Shown one piece after another: positions 18,032 to 26,802 of a stretch of DNA of 64,000 nucleotides. The stretch covers positions 3,473,527-3,537,526 of the forward strand of contig CP051244.1 in NCBI GenBank assembly GCA_017795045.1, given 5' to 3'. The translations under genes were made by a program, and so were the position numbers. This DNA is from Allomuricauda sp. GTDB lineage: Bacteria > Bacteroidota > Bacteroidia > Flavobacteriales > Flavobacteriaceae. Below the pieces are notes generated by a model. It searched no databases. It was given only the letters and a program-made list of their open reading frames with translations, and was not told where the DNA came from. Every line of letters starts with the position of its first letter. Positions within the stretch are counted from its first letter, which is position 1.

Positions 18032-19513
18032 ATGCAACTTTTTAAAGATCAAAATCTAAAAGTACACAATTCACTTTCTGGAAAAAAAGAGGTTTTTCAA
18101 CCCATAAACGAAGGCCATGTGGGCATGTATGTATGTGGCCCAACGGTGTATAGCAATGTACATTTGGGCAACTGCCGTACTTTCATGTCCTTCGATATGA
18201 TTTTCAGGTACTTTAAACATTTGGGGTATAAAGTTCGCTATGTTCGGAATATTACCGATGCCGGACATTTGGAAAACGATGCCGATGACGGGGAGGACAA
18301 AATTGCCAAAAAAGCCAAGTTGGAGCAGATTGAACCCATGGAAGTGGTACAACGCTACACCGTGGATTTCCATAACACCCTGCAACAATTCAACCTATTG
18401 CCCCCAAGCATAGAGCCCACGGCAACAGGACACATTATTGAGCAGATAGAGATCATCAAGGATATTCTGGAAAAAGGATTTGCTTACGAGGTCAATGGTT
18501 CCGTGTATTTTGATGTGGTCAAGTTCAACAAAGACCACGAATATGGAAAGTTGAGCGGAAGGAAGTTGGAAGATATGATCGCCAACACCCGTGAGCTTAC
18601 CGCCCAGGATGAAAAACAAAATCCGCAGGATTTTGCACTTTGGAAAAAAGCCGAACCGCAGCACATTATGCGCTGGCCTTCACCATGGGGCGATGGCTTC
18701 CCAGGCTGGCATTTGGAATGCACCGCCATGAGCACCAAATATTTGGGAGAGACCTTTGATATTCACGGCGGGGGAATGGATTTAAAGTTTCCGCACCACG
18801 AATGCGAAATTGCGCAGGCCGAGGCCAGTACAGGAAAATCTCCTGTAAAATATTGGCTTCATGCCAATATGCTTACCCTTAACGGAAAGAAAATGTCCAA
18901 ATCCACGGGCAACAATATTTATCCCTCTGAAATCATAAGTGGTAACAACGACATTTTGAGCAAGGCCTATTCCCCTGCCACAGTACGTTTTTTCATGATG
19001 CAGGCCCACTACACCAGTATCTTGGACCTCAGTGATGATGCGCTCCAGGCTTCGGAAAAGGGATACAACCGATTGATGGATGCCCTAAACTGCTTGGAAG
19101 GTTTAAAAACGGGCACATCCTCTAATTTTGATGTCGAGGCATGGAAGCAAAAATGCTACGATGCCATGAACGATGATTTCAACACCCCCATCCTTATTGC
19201 ACATCTTTTTGATGCCGTAAAACACATCAACCTGATCAAGGAAGGGGACGAAACCATCACTGAAGCGGACAAAGCTTTGCTTGCATCCACTATGAACAGT
19301 TTTGTTTATGATGTTCTGGGTATTGAGAACCAATCCATGGGCCAAAATGATTCCAACGCTTTGAACGGTGTCATGGAATTGCTGATTGAACTACGTAATG
19401 AAGCCAGGGCCAACAAGGATTTTGCCACTTCGGACAAAATCAGGGATGAATTGACCACCTTGGGCATCCAGTTAAAGGATGGAAAGGACGGCACCACGTT
19501 CAGCATCAATTAA
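18032..19513 (+). CDS. cysS: Cysteinyl-tRNA synthetase
   Basis: Class I synthetase of 493 aa charging tRNA-Cys. The HIGH-type motif is HLGN at 44-47 within [11 protein letters not shown]; the zinc site starts with Cys35 in MYVCGPTVY and continues with the WHLECTAMS and HHECEIAQ segments; the KMSKS loop appears as [10 protein letters not shown] around residue 288. The C-terminal helical tRNA-binding region ends near [18 protein letters not shown], the usual CysS tail. It ends only 5 bp from the convergent AraC-type regulator, with no terminator between. Confidence 0.96.
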   Translation: MQLFKDQNLKVHNSLSGKKEVFQPINEGHVGMYVCGPTVYSNVHLGNCRTFMSFDMIFRYFKHLGYKVRYVRNITDAGHLENDADDGEDKIAKKAKLEQIEPMEVVQRYTVDFHNTLQQFNLLPPSIEPTATGHIIEQIEIIKDILEKGFAYEVNGSVYFDVVKFNKDHEYGKLSGRKLEDMIANTRELTAQDEKQNPQDFALWKKAEPQHIMRWPSPWGDGFPGWHLECTAMSTKYLGETFDIHGGGMDLKFPHHECEIAQAEASTGKSPVKYWLHANMLTLNGKKMSKSTGNNIYPSEIISGNNDILSKAYSPATVRFFMMQAHYTSILDLSDDALQASEKGYNRLMDALNCLEGLKTGTSSNFDVEAWKQKCYDAMNDDFNTPILIAHLFDAVKHINLIKEGDETITEADKALLASTMNSFVYDVLGIENQSMGQNDSNALNGVMELLIELRNEARANKDFATSDKIRDELTTLGIQLKDGKDGTTFSIN

Positions 19514-19518
19514 TAGAA

Positions 19519-20424
19519 TCAACCCATAAACTTGGACTGGTATTCTCCGGGAGATGCTTTGATTTTTCGTTTGAACAATCGATTGAAATAGGAACGGTTT
19601 TCAAAACCGCACTCCAAGTAGATTTCCTTTATCTTTTTATTGGGGTCCTGCAAAAGCTTTACGGCCATTTTAATCCGTTCACTGTTGATATATTCTATTG
19701 GAGTTACCCCCAATTCCTCTTTAAAGGTCTTATGAAAATGGGATTCGCTCATGCAGGCCTTTTTACTCAGTTCACCCACCGATAGGTTTTCATGCAAATG
19801 ACTGGAGATATAATCAATGGCATAGGCCAATCGGTTATGACCCGCCAACTTTGAGGCATTTTGTCCAATGGTCTCTCTTCTGCTCCCCTGAAGAATACGA
19901 ACAATCAGCTCCTGTAACATATTGTCCACAAAGAAATCCTTGGAGGGGTGGTTTTCGGTGAAAAGATAGAGCAACCGCTGGATAATACCATAGATACTGG
20001 CATCATTGGTAAAATGGAAATTGTAGTCCACAAAGGTCCATTCAGACCCATCATGTTTGGGCATGGTCTCGTTCATGAGCCCAATGACCCTGCGTATCTT
20101 CTCATCCGATATGGCCATGGCCAAACAGCGGGTAGGGTTATCTTGATCGGCCTCGGGAAAATCTATGCACATCATTTCATTGGAAGGCAAAATCAAGGAT
20201 TCCCCAGGTAAAAAATCAAATGACTTCTTATCTCGAAGATGCATCACCTTCTTTCCAATGAGCATAGAGGCCAATACAGGCTGGTCAAATTGAAGCAAGA
20301 CCCGTTCCGCCTGCAGATGCGTTTCAAAAACATGCATGGCGGCATTGTTCAGGGTATAGGAAGTTTGGTTTTCCACCAAATGTTCCAGTTTTCGATCCTT
20401 AAAAAATCGTTCGGAAAGCTGCAT
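19519..20424 (-). CDS. AraC-family regulator, likely controls the aldehyde dehydrogenase operon
   Basis: A 301-aa regulator with an N-terminal effector domain (~1-180, including FDFLPGESLILPSNE, a cupin-like strand pair) and a C-terminal AraC double helix-turn-helix (~200-298: LSVGELSKKACMSESHFHKTF and the second helix pair ending IYLECGFENRSYFNRLFKR, in shorter words LSKKACMSESHFHKTF and CGFENRSYFNRLF). The frame is open to an ATG at 20487, but the extra 21 residues look like upstream sequence; I prefer the ATG at 20424, giving MQLSERFFKDRKLEHLVEN. It is divergent from the aldehyde dehydrogenase-DUF779 pair, the usual place for its activator. The inducer is unknown; an aldehyde or alcohol is likely. 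Confidence 0.85.
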   Translation of the reverse strand: MQLSERFFKDRKLEHLVENQTSYTLNNAAMHVFETHLQAERVLLQFDQPVLASMLIGKKVMHLRDKKSFDFLPGESLILPSNEMMCIDFPEADQDNPTRCLAMAISDEKIRRVIGLMNETMPKHDGSEWTFVDYNFHFTNDASIYGIIQRLLYLFTENHPSKDFFVDNMLQELIVRILQGSRRETIGQNASKLAGHNRLAYAIDYISSHLHENLSVGELSKKACMSESHFHKTFKEELGVTPIEYINSERIKMAVKLLQDPNKKIKEIYLECGFENRSYFNRLFKRKIKASPGEYQSKFMG

Positions 20425-20635
20425 ATCGATACCTACTTCGTAAAATTTCAACCTAATACTTATTAAATATAAAAAAATATGCTGCATTAATTGTTAAAAA
20501 CACAACCACGAACAGTATTGTTCACTAGAATAATAGAATACGTCAGATGAGCGGGTATCAAATTCAATACTTTTAGAATCAACACATTGGACCTTATGTC
20601 CTTCTAAAAATTAATTACAACAAACACCCAGTATT

Positions 20636-22159
20636 ATGAGCAATGTACAAACTACGGAACGTAGCGTTTTGGAAAAACCTACGTTCAAAAACCAGTATGA
20701 AAACTACATCGGCGGCAAGTGGACACCACCTACCAAAGGCGATTATTTTGACAACATCTCGCCAGTAGATGGACAAGCGTTCACCAAAATTGCACGATCT
20801 ACGGCCGAGGATATCGAGAAAGCCATTGATGCCGCTTGGGAAGCCGCACCAGAATGGAACAGCTCATCGGCCACCTACCGCAGCAACCTATTGTTGAAGA
20901 TTGCCGATGCCATGGAAAAGAATCTTGAAGTATTGGCCCGAGCAGAAACCTGGGACAATGGAAAACCGTTAAGGGAAACCCGTGCCGCCGATCTTCCATT
21001 GGCCATAGATCATTTCAGGTATTTTGCCGGAGTGATCCGCGCCGAGGAAGGTTCGGTCAGCGAATTGGATTCGAACACGGTCTCCATGAACATTTTGGAA
21101 CCTTTGGGCGTAGTGGGACAAATCATTCCTTGGAATTTTCCCTTACTAATGGCCGCATGGAAAGTGGCCCCTGCACTGGCCGCCGGGAACTGCGTGGTAC
21201 TAAAACCTGCAGAACAGACCCCTGTGGGCATTCTGGTATTCATGGAACTGATCGAGGATATCCTTCCTGCCGGGGTACTCAATATTGTCAACGGATTTGG
21301 GGTTGAAGCCGGAAAACCCTTGGCCTCCAGTCCGCGTATCAACAAAGTGGCCTTTACCGGTGAAACCACTACAGGGCAATTGATCATGCAGTATGCTTCA
21401 AAAAATATCACCCCCGTAACTTTGGAATTGGGCGGCAAATCCCCCAACGTGTTCTTTGAAAGTATCATGGATGCCGATGATGAATTCTTTGACAAATGTC
21501 TGGAAGGCGCCGTGATGTTCGCTTTGAACCAAGGAGAAGTCTGTACCTGCCCATCCCGAATGCTGGTTCAGGAAAGCATCTTTGACCAGTTCATCGAACG
21601 TGTGGTGGAGCGTACCAAAGCAGTAAAGTTGGGGCATCCGCTCGACCCGGACACCATGATGGGCGCCCAGGCCTCCAACGATCAGTATGAGAAAATCCTC
21701 AACTACATCAACATAGGGAAAGAAGAGGGTTGTGAGGTACTTACCGGCGGTGATGCTGCCTATAACGAAGGACTCGAGGGTGGATACTATATTCAGCCTA
21801 CCATCTTAAAAGGGAATAACAAAATGCGGGTCTTCCAAGAGGAAATCTTTGGTCCCGTGGTCTGCGTTACCACGTTCAAGGATGAAGCCGAGGCCTTGGA
21901 AATAGCCAATGACACCCTCTATGGACTTGGCGCCGGGGTATGGACCCGCGACATGCACCAGGCCTACAAAATCTCAAGGGAAATACAAGCCGGTAGGGTT
22001 TGGGTAAATTGTTACCACGCCTATCCTGCCCATGCTCCCTTTGGGGGATACAAAAAATCAGGTATTGGTAGGGAAACCCATAAAATGATGCTCAATCATT
22101 ACCGACAAACCAAAAACATGCTGATTTCCTACGACAAAAGCGCTTTGGGCTTTTTCTAA
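20636..22159 (+). CDS. NAD(P)-dependent aldehyde dehydrogenase (ExaC/AldB-like)
   Basis: Oxidises an aldehyde to the acid with NAD(P)+. 507 aa with the family motifs in place: IIPWNFPL (~163-170) for the cofactor-binding Asn167, KPAEQTP (~190-196), FTGET (~240), catalytic base Glu264 in LELGGKSPN and catalytic Cys303 in [11 protein letters not shown]. The second cysteine (Cys305) and GEVCTC context match the ExaC/acetaldehyde-dehydrogenase subgroup. The DUF779 gene follows 7 bp later and the AraC regulator is divergent, a cassette associated with short-chain alcohol and aldehyde oxidation. Acetaldehyde is a plausible substrate, not shown here. Confidence 0.93.
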   Translation: MSNVQTTERSVLEKPTFKNQYENYIGGKWTPPTKGDYFDNISPVDGQAFTKIARSTAEDIEKAIDAAWEAAPEWNSSSATYRSNLLLKIADAMEKNLEVLARAETWDNGKPLRETRAADLPLAIDHFRYFAGVIRAEEGSVSELDSNTVSMNILEPLGVVGQIIPWNFPLLMAAWKVAPALAAGNCVVLKPAEQTPVGILVFMELIEDILPAGVLNIVNGFGVEAGKPLASSPRINKVAFTGETTTGQLIMQYASKNITPVTLELGGKSPNVFFESIMDADDEFFDKCLEGAVMFALNQGEVCTCPSRMLVQESIFDQFIERVVERTKAVKLGHPLDPDTMMGAQASNDQYEKILNYINIGKEEGCEVLTGGDAAYNEGLEGGYYIQPTILKGNNKMRVFQEEIFGPVVCVTTFKDEAEALEIANDTLYGLGAGVWTRDMHQAYKISREIQAGRVWVNCYHAYPAHAPFGGYKKSGIGRETHKMMLNHYRQTKNMLISYDKSALGFF

Positions 22160-22166
22160 AACACAG

Positions 22167-22550
22167 ATGATGACAGAACGCGTTTTGGTTTCGGAAGATG
22201 CCATGAAAATCATAGACCAGCTTAGGGAAGCGCATGGTGAACTCATGTTCCACCAAAGTGGCGGCTGTTGTGATGGTTCCTCTCCCATGTGCTTTCCAAA
22301 AGGGGAGTTGATGCTCAATGAGACCGATGTGTGGTTGGGGGCTATCCATGACTGTGATTTCTACATGAGTAAAGACCAATTTGACTATTGGCAACACACC
22401 CAACTTACCGTTGATGTGACCAAGGGGCGTGGTTCCAGCTTTAGTTTGGAAATTCCCTTGGGCATCCGTTTCGTAATCAAATCCCGAATGTTCACGGACC
22501 AGGAACGGGAACATTTGACCCCGATTCATTTGGCGTCAGAAGAAGTATGA
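22167..22550 (+). CDS. DUF779 protein, partner of aldehyde dehydrogenase
   Basis: A 127-aa protein with the DUF779 hallmark [14 protein letters not shown] (~31-44, four Cys in all) and [14 protein letters not shown] (~54-67). It starts 7 bp after the aldehyde dehydrogenase stop and is surely co-transcribed. DUF779 genes accompany ExaC-type aldehyde dehydrogenases in many bacteria; the biochemical role is not settled. The GGCCDG and histidine residues suggest metal or redox chemistry, which is only an inference. MMTER offers two adjacent starts. Confidence 0.88.
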   Translation: MMTERVLVSEDAMKIIDQLREAHGELMFHQSGGCCDGSSPMCFPKGELMLNETDVWLGAIHDCDFYMSKDQFDYWQHTQLTVDVTKGRGSSFSLEIPLGIRFVIKSRMFTDQEREHLTPIHLASEEV

Positions 22551-22555
22551 CTCTT

Positions 22556-22583
22556 GCCCCGGCTTAAGTCGGGGCTTTTTTTT
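22556..22583 (+). terminator. Terminator of the aldehyde dehydrogenase operon
   Basis: 6-bp GC stem GCCCCG/CGGGGC (22556-22561 with 22570-22575), extendable by wobble, followed by eight T. It lies 5 bp after the DUF779 stop. Confidence 0.8.
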
Positions 22584-22608
22584 ACCTTGCATGTCCTTAT
22601 CCCTTGCG

Positions 22609-22830
22609 ATGAAACGAATTTTGATAGCCCCCTTTGTATTGCTGGTAAGAGCCTATCAACTGCTTATTTCCCCATACCTTCCCGCTACCTGTAGGTACTC
22701 CCCCACATGCTCGCAATACACCTTGGAAGCCCTAAAGAAGCATGGTCTGTTCAAAGGAGGATGGCTTTCCTTAAAACGAATAGCAAGCTGCAATCCATGG
22801 GGCGGTAAAGGATATGACCCTGTACCCTGA
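22609..22830 (+). CDS. yidD: Membrane protein insertion efficiency factor YidD
   Basis: A small (73-aa) YidD protein that helps YidC insert membrane proteins. The family core is complete: [23 protein letters not shown] in pieces LLISPYLP and [16 protein letters not shown]-like EALKKHG, and [13 protein letters not shown] at the end. An ATG at 22591 is in frame, but the family normally starts at MKR-LLIAPF, so I chose 22609. It directly follows the terminator of the DUF779 gene and precedes lgt by ~125 bp. That gap shows no evident structure. Confidence 0.92.
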   Translation: MKRILIAPFVLLVRAYQLLISPYLPATCRYSPTCSQYTLEALKKHGLFKGGWLSLKRIASCNPWGGKGYDPVP

Positions 22831-22954
22831 CTACAACCATAAATTCGCAATGCCTGTAAACTTTTATAAGTCGTAACAGCAACAGGGGTCAAAAATGCAA
22901 TAATCCAACGGCCCGTCCACTCAAAGTAGTTATATTAGTCCAAAAATTAGTTTG

Positions 22955-23923
22955 ATGTATTTTCTTGGTTTTAATTGGAATCCCGAAGGAACACTGTTCA
23001 AAATAGGATTCATTCAGATAAAATATTACAACCTACTTTGGATTGCCGCCTTTGTAGTGGGTTGGTTTATTATGAAAAGGATTTTCGAAAGAGAGAAAAA
23101 GTCCATGGAAAAACTGGACTCCCTTTTCATATACACCGTGGTTTCCATTATGTTGGGCGCCCGTTTGGGACATGTCTTTTTTTATGACTGGGCGTATTAC
23201 AAAAAGCACTTGTTGGAAATTCTTTTACCCATTCGGGAGAGTGCCAACAGTACCTTGTTTGGCTTTATAAACGGGTATGAGTTTACAGGTTTTACAGGAC
23301 TTGCCAGCCATGGCGCCACCATTGCCGCCATCATTGGGGTATGGCTCTATTGCAGAAAATGGGACGATATAGGGGTGGTATGGTTGTTGGACCGTTTGGT
23401 GATTCCCTCTGCCATTGGTGCCTGCTTTGTCCGTATCGGCAACTTTTTCAATTCCGAGATCAATGGGAAGATTGTGGACAAGTCCTTTTTTCTGGCCACT
23501 CGATTTATCCGGGATTCCGATGACATGCCCTTACACAAGGCCATAGCCTTGACCCAAGAAAAAACGGAACAGGCCGCATACAATACCATTGAAAACAACC
23601 CTGAATTCATCGATGTTTTGCAATCTATCCCCTACAGGCATCCCGCACAGTTGTATGAAGGCATATGCTACCTATTTGTATTCGTTATCCTGTATCTGCT
23701 CTATTGGAAAACGAACAAAGGAAATAAAAGAGGGTTCCTTTTTGGATTGTTCTTGGCACTTTTGTTCTCGGTTCGTTTTGCGGTGGAATTTTTCAAGAAA
23801 AGTCAAGGAGGGTTTGAGGAAAACCTGGGACTTTTTTCCACTGGGCAATGGTTAAGCATCCCCTTGATCGTTCTTGGGATTCTTTTCATGTACAAGCCGA
23901 TACCCTCAACAAGATATCACTAA
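22955..23923 (+). CDS. lgt: Prolipoprotein diacylglyceryl transferase
   Basis: Inner-membrane enzyme transferring diacylglycerol from phosphatidylglycerol to the lipobox Cys of prolipoproteins. About seven membrane helices; Lgt signature elements seen are GARLGHVFFYD (~70-80), SHGATIAAI (~117-125) and the GNFFNSEINGK segment (~165-175). 322 aa from the ATG at 22955; a TTG immediately before it is not needed. The length exceeds the E. coli enzyme because of a loop (~185-215). Three of its neighbours are themselves predicted lipoproteins. The last bases abut the DUF192 gene start (23926), so the two are likely co-transcribed. Confidence 0.95.
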   Translation: MYFLGFNWNPEGTLFKIGFIQIKYYNLLWIAAFVVGWFIMKRIFEREKKSMEKLDSLFIYTVVSIMLGARLGHVFFYDWAYYKKHLLEILLPIRESANSTLFGFINGYEFTGFTGLASHGATIAAIIGVWLYCRKWDDIGVVWLLDRLVIPSAIGACFVRIGNFFNSEINGKIVDKSFFLATRFIRDSDDMPLHKAIALTQEKTEQAAYNTIENNPEFIDVLQSIPYRHPAQLYEGICYLFVFVILYLLYWKTNKGNKRGFLFGLFLALLFSVRFAVEFFKKSQGGFEENLGLFSTGQWLSIPLIVLGILFMYKPIPSTRYH

Positions 23924-23925
23924 TT

Positions 23926-24402
23926 ATGCGTTACCTGCCCATTGTCTTTTTTTTCCTTATCGTAGTTTCGTGCAAAACGGAGAACAAGAAAGAAATAAAG
24001 ACTGCTACGATTGAATTCAAAAAAGAGGGGGAACTTTCCATTCTGCAACGTGAAACGGATTCCCTCTTGGTCCATTTTGACATTGAAATTGCCGATACCG
24101 ACTACGAGACCCAAACCGGCCTCATGTACCGGGAATCCATGGAACAAAATCAAGGAATGCTCTTTATTTTCCCCGATGTGGCCATGCATTATTTTTACAT
24201 GAAGAACACCGAGATTCCCTTGGACATCATCTATATTGATGATGCTCTGAAAATTGCCAGCTTTCAGAAAAATGCACGGCCCAATGATGAAACTAGTCTT
24301 TCCTCAGAGGTCCCTATCAAATACGTCTTGGAAGTTAATGCCGGGCTTTCCGACAAGCTGGGACTGCAAGTGGGCGACAGTATTTCCTTTACCAAAAAAT
24401 AA
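23926..24402 (+). CDS. DUF192 lipoprotein
   Basis: A 158-aa lipoprotein: signal MRYLPIVFFFLIVVSC with lipidated Cys16, followed by the DUF192 domain (~45-155: FDIEIADTDYETQTGLMYRESM, split as EIADTDYETQTGLMYR, then GMLFIFPD, FYMKNTEIPLDIIYID and YVLEVNAG). The domain has a small barrel fold; function unknown. The frame is open further upstream, inside lgt, but the ATG at 23926 gives a perfect lipoprotein signal. It overlaps the next GNAT gene by one base (TAATG), a sign of translational coupling. Confidence 0.88.
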   Translation: MRYLPIVFFFLIVVSCKTENKKEIKTATIEFKKEGELSILQRETDSLLVHFDIEIADTDYETQTGLMYRESMEQNQGMLFIFPDVAMHYFYMKNTEIPLDIIYIDDALKIASFQKNARPNDETSLSSEVPIKYVLEVNAGLSDKLGLQVGDSISFTKK

Positions 24403-24926
24403 TGTCGAAATATCTCCTGGAAGGCCAAACTACGGAGCGATTGCTCTTTCGCAGTATCCAACCATCGGATTTTGATGATTGGCTGCCGTTTTACCATGAG
24501 CCCAAATCTACCCAGTATTGGGACGGTCTTCCCTCAGACCCCGTTGAAGCATGCCAGTTACAATTTGACCGTATTTTTGAACGCTATGAAAATGATTTGG
24601 GCGGCATGAACGCCTTGGTCCTTCAAGAAACCGGGCAATTGGCAGGCATCTGCGGCCTACTTGTCCAAACAGTCGACCAGATGGAGGAACTGGAAATAGG
24701 CTATTCCGTATTGCCCCAGTTTTGGCAACAGGGTTTTGCCATTGAAGCGGCCCAAAAATGTAAGGAATTTGCTTTTGAACATCATTTTGCCGATTCCTTG
24801 ATTTCCATCATCCATGTAGACAATGTTCCTTCGCAAAAAGTGGCCTTGAAAAATGGCATGCATTTACAAAAGACCACTTCCTACAAAGACAATCCAGTAC
24901 ATATTTTTAGGGTAGATCGGGCATAA
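24402..24926 (+). CDS. GNAT acetyltransferase, RimJ/RimL-like
   Basis: A 174-aa N-acetyltransferase (Acetyltransf_3 type). Visible are the opening TERLLFRSIQPSD, the ELEIGYSVLPQFWQQGFAIEA stretch, in short LEIGYSVLPQFWQQG, that forms motif A for acetyl-CoA pyrophosphate binding, and HVDNVPSQKVALKNGM (motif B). Substrate unknown: it could modify a protein N-terminus or a small amine. The start overlaps the DUF192 stop (TAATG), making it the last gene of the lgt-DUF192-GNAT run. Confidence 0.85.
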   Translation: MSKYLLEGQTTERLLFRSIQPSDFDDWLPFYHEPKSTQYWDGLPSDPVEACQLQFDRIFERYENDLGGMNALVLQETGQLAGICGLLVQTVDQMEELEIGYSVLPQFWQQGFAIEAAQKCKEFAFEHHFADSLISIIHVDNVPSQKVALKNGMHLQKTTSYKDNPVHIFRVDRA

Positions 24927-24967
24927 TCTCTAATTTCATGCCTTGAATATAGATTTTCCTCCAAAGC

Positions 24968-26227
24968 ATGCAAAGCACCAGAAATTTTGCCGTTTTAATC
25001 AATAATGCCTCCAACACATCCAGCTTGATCCACAATCTATTGCATCAAGTTTTTGTGGAAGGCTTTGAAGAGTTGACCCAAAAAAAAGGAGCATTGTTTT
25101 CACGAAAGGAGATAGAACGGTTCATGGACGAAGAAGAACGGCACGATCTCAAAATCTTGACCCATTCCACTCATCAGTCTTTAAAATCCATGAGCAGTGG
25201 GGAGCAAAAAAAGGCACTGCTTAACCACTTAATGAATCAAAACACTGATTTTCTCGTTTTGGTGAATCCATTTGATAATTTGGACTCGGCTACGCAAACC
25301 TATTTAAAGGAAGAATTTTGCACTATTGGGACAACTAAAATATTGGTTCAACTGGTAAGCCGGTCGGAGGACATCCTACCCATCACCACGGACTTTTTTA
25401 AGCTTGAAGGAAATACCTTAGTTCAGTACACCTCCAAAGAATCCTTATGGGAAGCCAATCAACAGAATACCACATCATTTTCTGGGTCAATCCCCCCTCC
25501 GTTGGACCCCATCCCCCTTGACGATTTGGAACTGGTTCATTTTGATGGCGTATCGGTCAGTTTTGACGGTAGAAAAGTCCTGGATACCATCCAATGGAAA
25601 GTAAAACAGGGAGAGTTTTGGCAACTGATAGGTCCCAACGGCAGTGGAAAAACCACACTTTTATCCATGATTACCGGAGACAGCCACAAAGGGTACGGGG
25701 AAAAACTTTCGCTTTTTGGCAAGAGAAAAGGCAGTGGGGAGAGTGTCTGGGACCTCAAAAAAAAGATTGGCTATTACACTCCGGCCATGACCGATAAATT
25801 TGGAGGGTACCACACCCTGGAACATATGGTCATCTCAGGACTTCACGATTCCATTGGACTATATGTGCTGCCCACACAGACCGAAAAACTATTGGCCCGC
25901 GAATGGCTCAAGGTTTTGAATCTGTACGACAAAAGAGACCAACTATTTCGAGAGCTTTCTGCAGGGAACAAACGGTTGGTCATGACTGCCCGCGCCATGA
26001 TCAAACACCCGCCACTTCTTATTTTGGATGAACCCACTGCCGGACTGGACGATGCTGGTGCAGCCCTTTTCGTGGCATTGGTCAATAAAATTGCCCAAGA
26101 AAGCCATACGACTATTATTTTTGTTTCGCATAGAACCGAAGCCGGGTTGAATCCCCAATTCAACTATGTACTGAATATGAAAGCCACAGGTTCGGTTGGA
26201 AAGGTTATCCATTATGAAAATCCGTAG
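24968..26227 (+). CDS. Double ABC ATPase with degenerate first half (ModF/PhrA-like)
   Basis: A 419-aa soluble protein with two ABC-ATPase units and no membrane part. The second (~190-419) is complete: Walker A GPNGSGKTT at 222-230, signature LSAGN near 331, Walker B LLILDEPTAGLDD near 352 and H-loop FVSHRTEAG. The first (~1-165) has lost Walker A (NNASNTSSL where it would be) and the Walker B glutamate (VLVNPFDNLD), though a signature-like SSGEQ (76-80) remains. The pattern fits ModF/PhrA-like ATPases. No permease gene is nearby, so transport is not supported. The next gene overlaps its end by 14 bp. Confidence 0.85.
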   Translation: MQSTRNFAVLINNASNTSSLIHNLLHQVFVEGFEELTQKKGALFSRKEIERFMDEEERHDLKILTHSTHQSLKSMSSGEQKKALLNHLMNQNTDFLVLVNPFDNLDSATQTYLKEEFCTIGTTKILVQLVSRSEDILPITTDFFKLEGNTLVQYTSKESLWEANQQNTTSFSGSIPPPLDPIPLDDLELVHFDGVSVSFDGRKVLDTIQWKVKQGEFWQLIGPNGSGKTTLLSMITGDSHKGYGEKLSLFGKRKGSGESVWDLKKKIGYYTPAMTDKFGGYHTLEHMVISGLHDSIGLYVLPTQTEKLLAREWLKVLNLYDKRDQLFRELSAGNKRLVMTARAMIKHPPLLILDEPTAGLDDAGAALFVALVNKIAQESHTTIIFVSHRTEAGLNPQFNYVLNMKATGSVGKVIHYENP

Positions 26228-26729
26228 AGCTACCAAGGCAGACGCCACCAGTATTGCCCTTTTGGGCAGGTTTACCTTTACCGAGACCTTTGGTCATCTC
26301 TTTAAGGACAAGACCGATTTGTTGGACTATTACAATCGGACCTTTGCTGTGGAAAAGCTGGCCAAGAGTTTGCAAAAAAATAGCAATGCTTATTGGCTGG
26401 CCCATATTAACGGACTTCCAGTGGGATATGCAAAACTTAAACTGCATTCCCCTTCCCCTTTTATTGATTCCAAAAATGTGTGCCAACTCCAAAAGATATA
26501 TGTCCTCAAGGATTTTCTATCCCAAAAAGTAGGTTTGGCCCTCCAGACCGAACTCCTACAAAAAGCCCAATCGGATGGTTTTGAACACATCTGGCTTTCT
26601 GTGCTCAAGGAAAATAAAAGAGCCATTGCATTTTATGAAAAGAATGGTTTTTCATTCCTTGGAAGCCACTCTTTTCAAATTGGGGCCGAGCATTTTGAGT
26701 TTCATGCCATGGGTAAAAAACTCCTCTAA
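26214..26729 (+). CDS. GNAT acetyltransferase
   Basis: A 171-aa GNAT-fold acetyltransferase starting at the ATG 26214 (MKIRRATKADATSIALLG). An in-frame start lies at 26196 but is inside the ABC gene. The ABC-ATPase stop is overlapped by 14 bp, implying co-translation. The central part (QLQKIYVLKDFLSQKVGLALQTEL) resembles motif A with a weaker pyrophosphate loop (SQKVG instead of R/Q-x-x-G-x-G/A); motif B is KENKRAIAFYEKNGF. Substrate unknown. Confidence 0.83.
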   Translation: MKIRRATKADATSIALLGRFTFTETFGHLFKDKTDLLDYYNRTFAVEKLAKSLQKNSNAYWLAHINGLPVGYAKLKLHSPSPFIDSKNVCQLQKIYVLKDFLSQKVGLALQTELLQKAQSDGFEHIWLSVLKENKRAIAFYEKNGFSFLGSHSFQIGAEHFEFHAMGKKLL

Positions 26730-26751
26730 GCAAAGTATAACCCATACAAAA

Positions 26752-26782
26752 AATAAAAGCCGCTCAATGAGCGGCTTTTATT
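26752..26782. terminator. Bidirectional terminator
   Basis: 14-bp stem AATAAAAGCCGCTC (26752-26765) with its complement at 26769-26782 and a 3-base loop, between the GNAT gene (+) and secDF (-). Confidence 0.88.
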
Positions 26783-26802
26783 CATATAATCTAAAACTTA
26801 AT

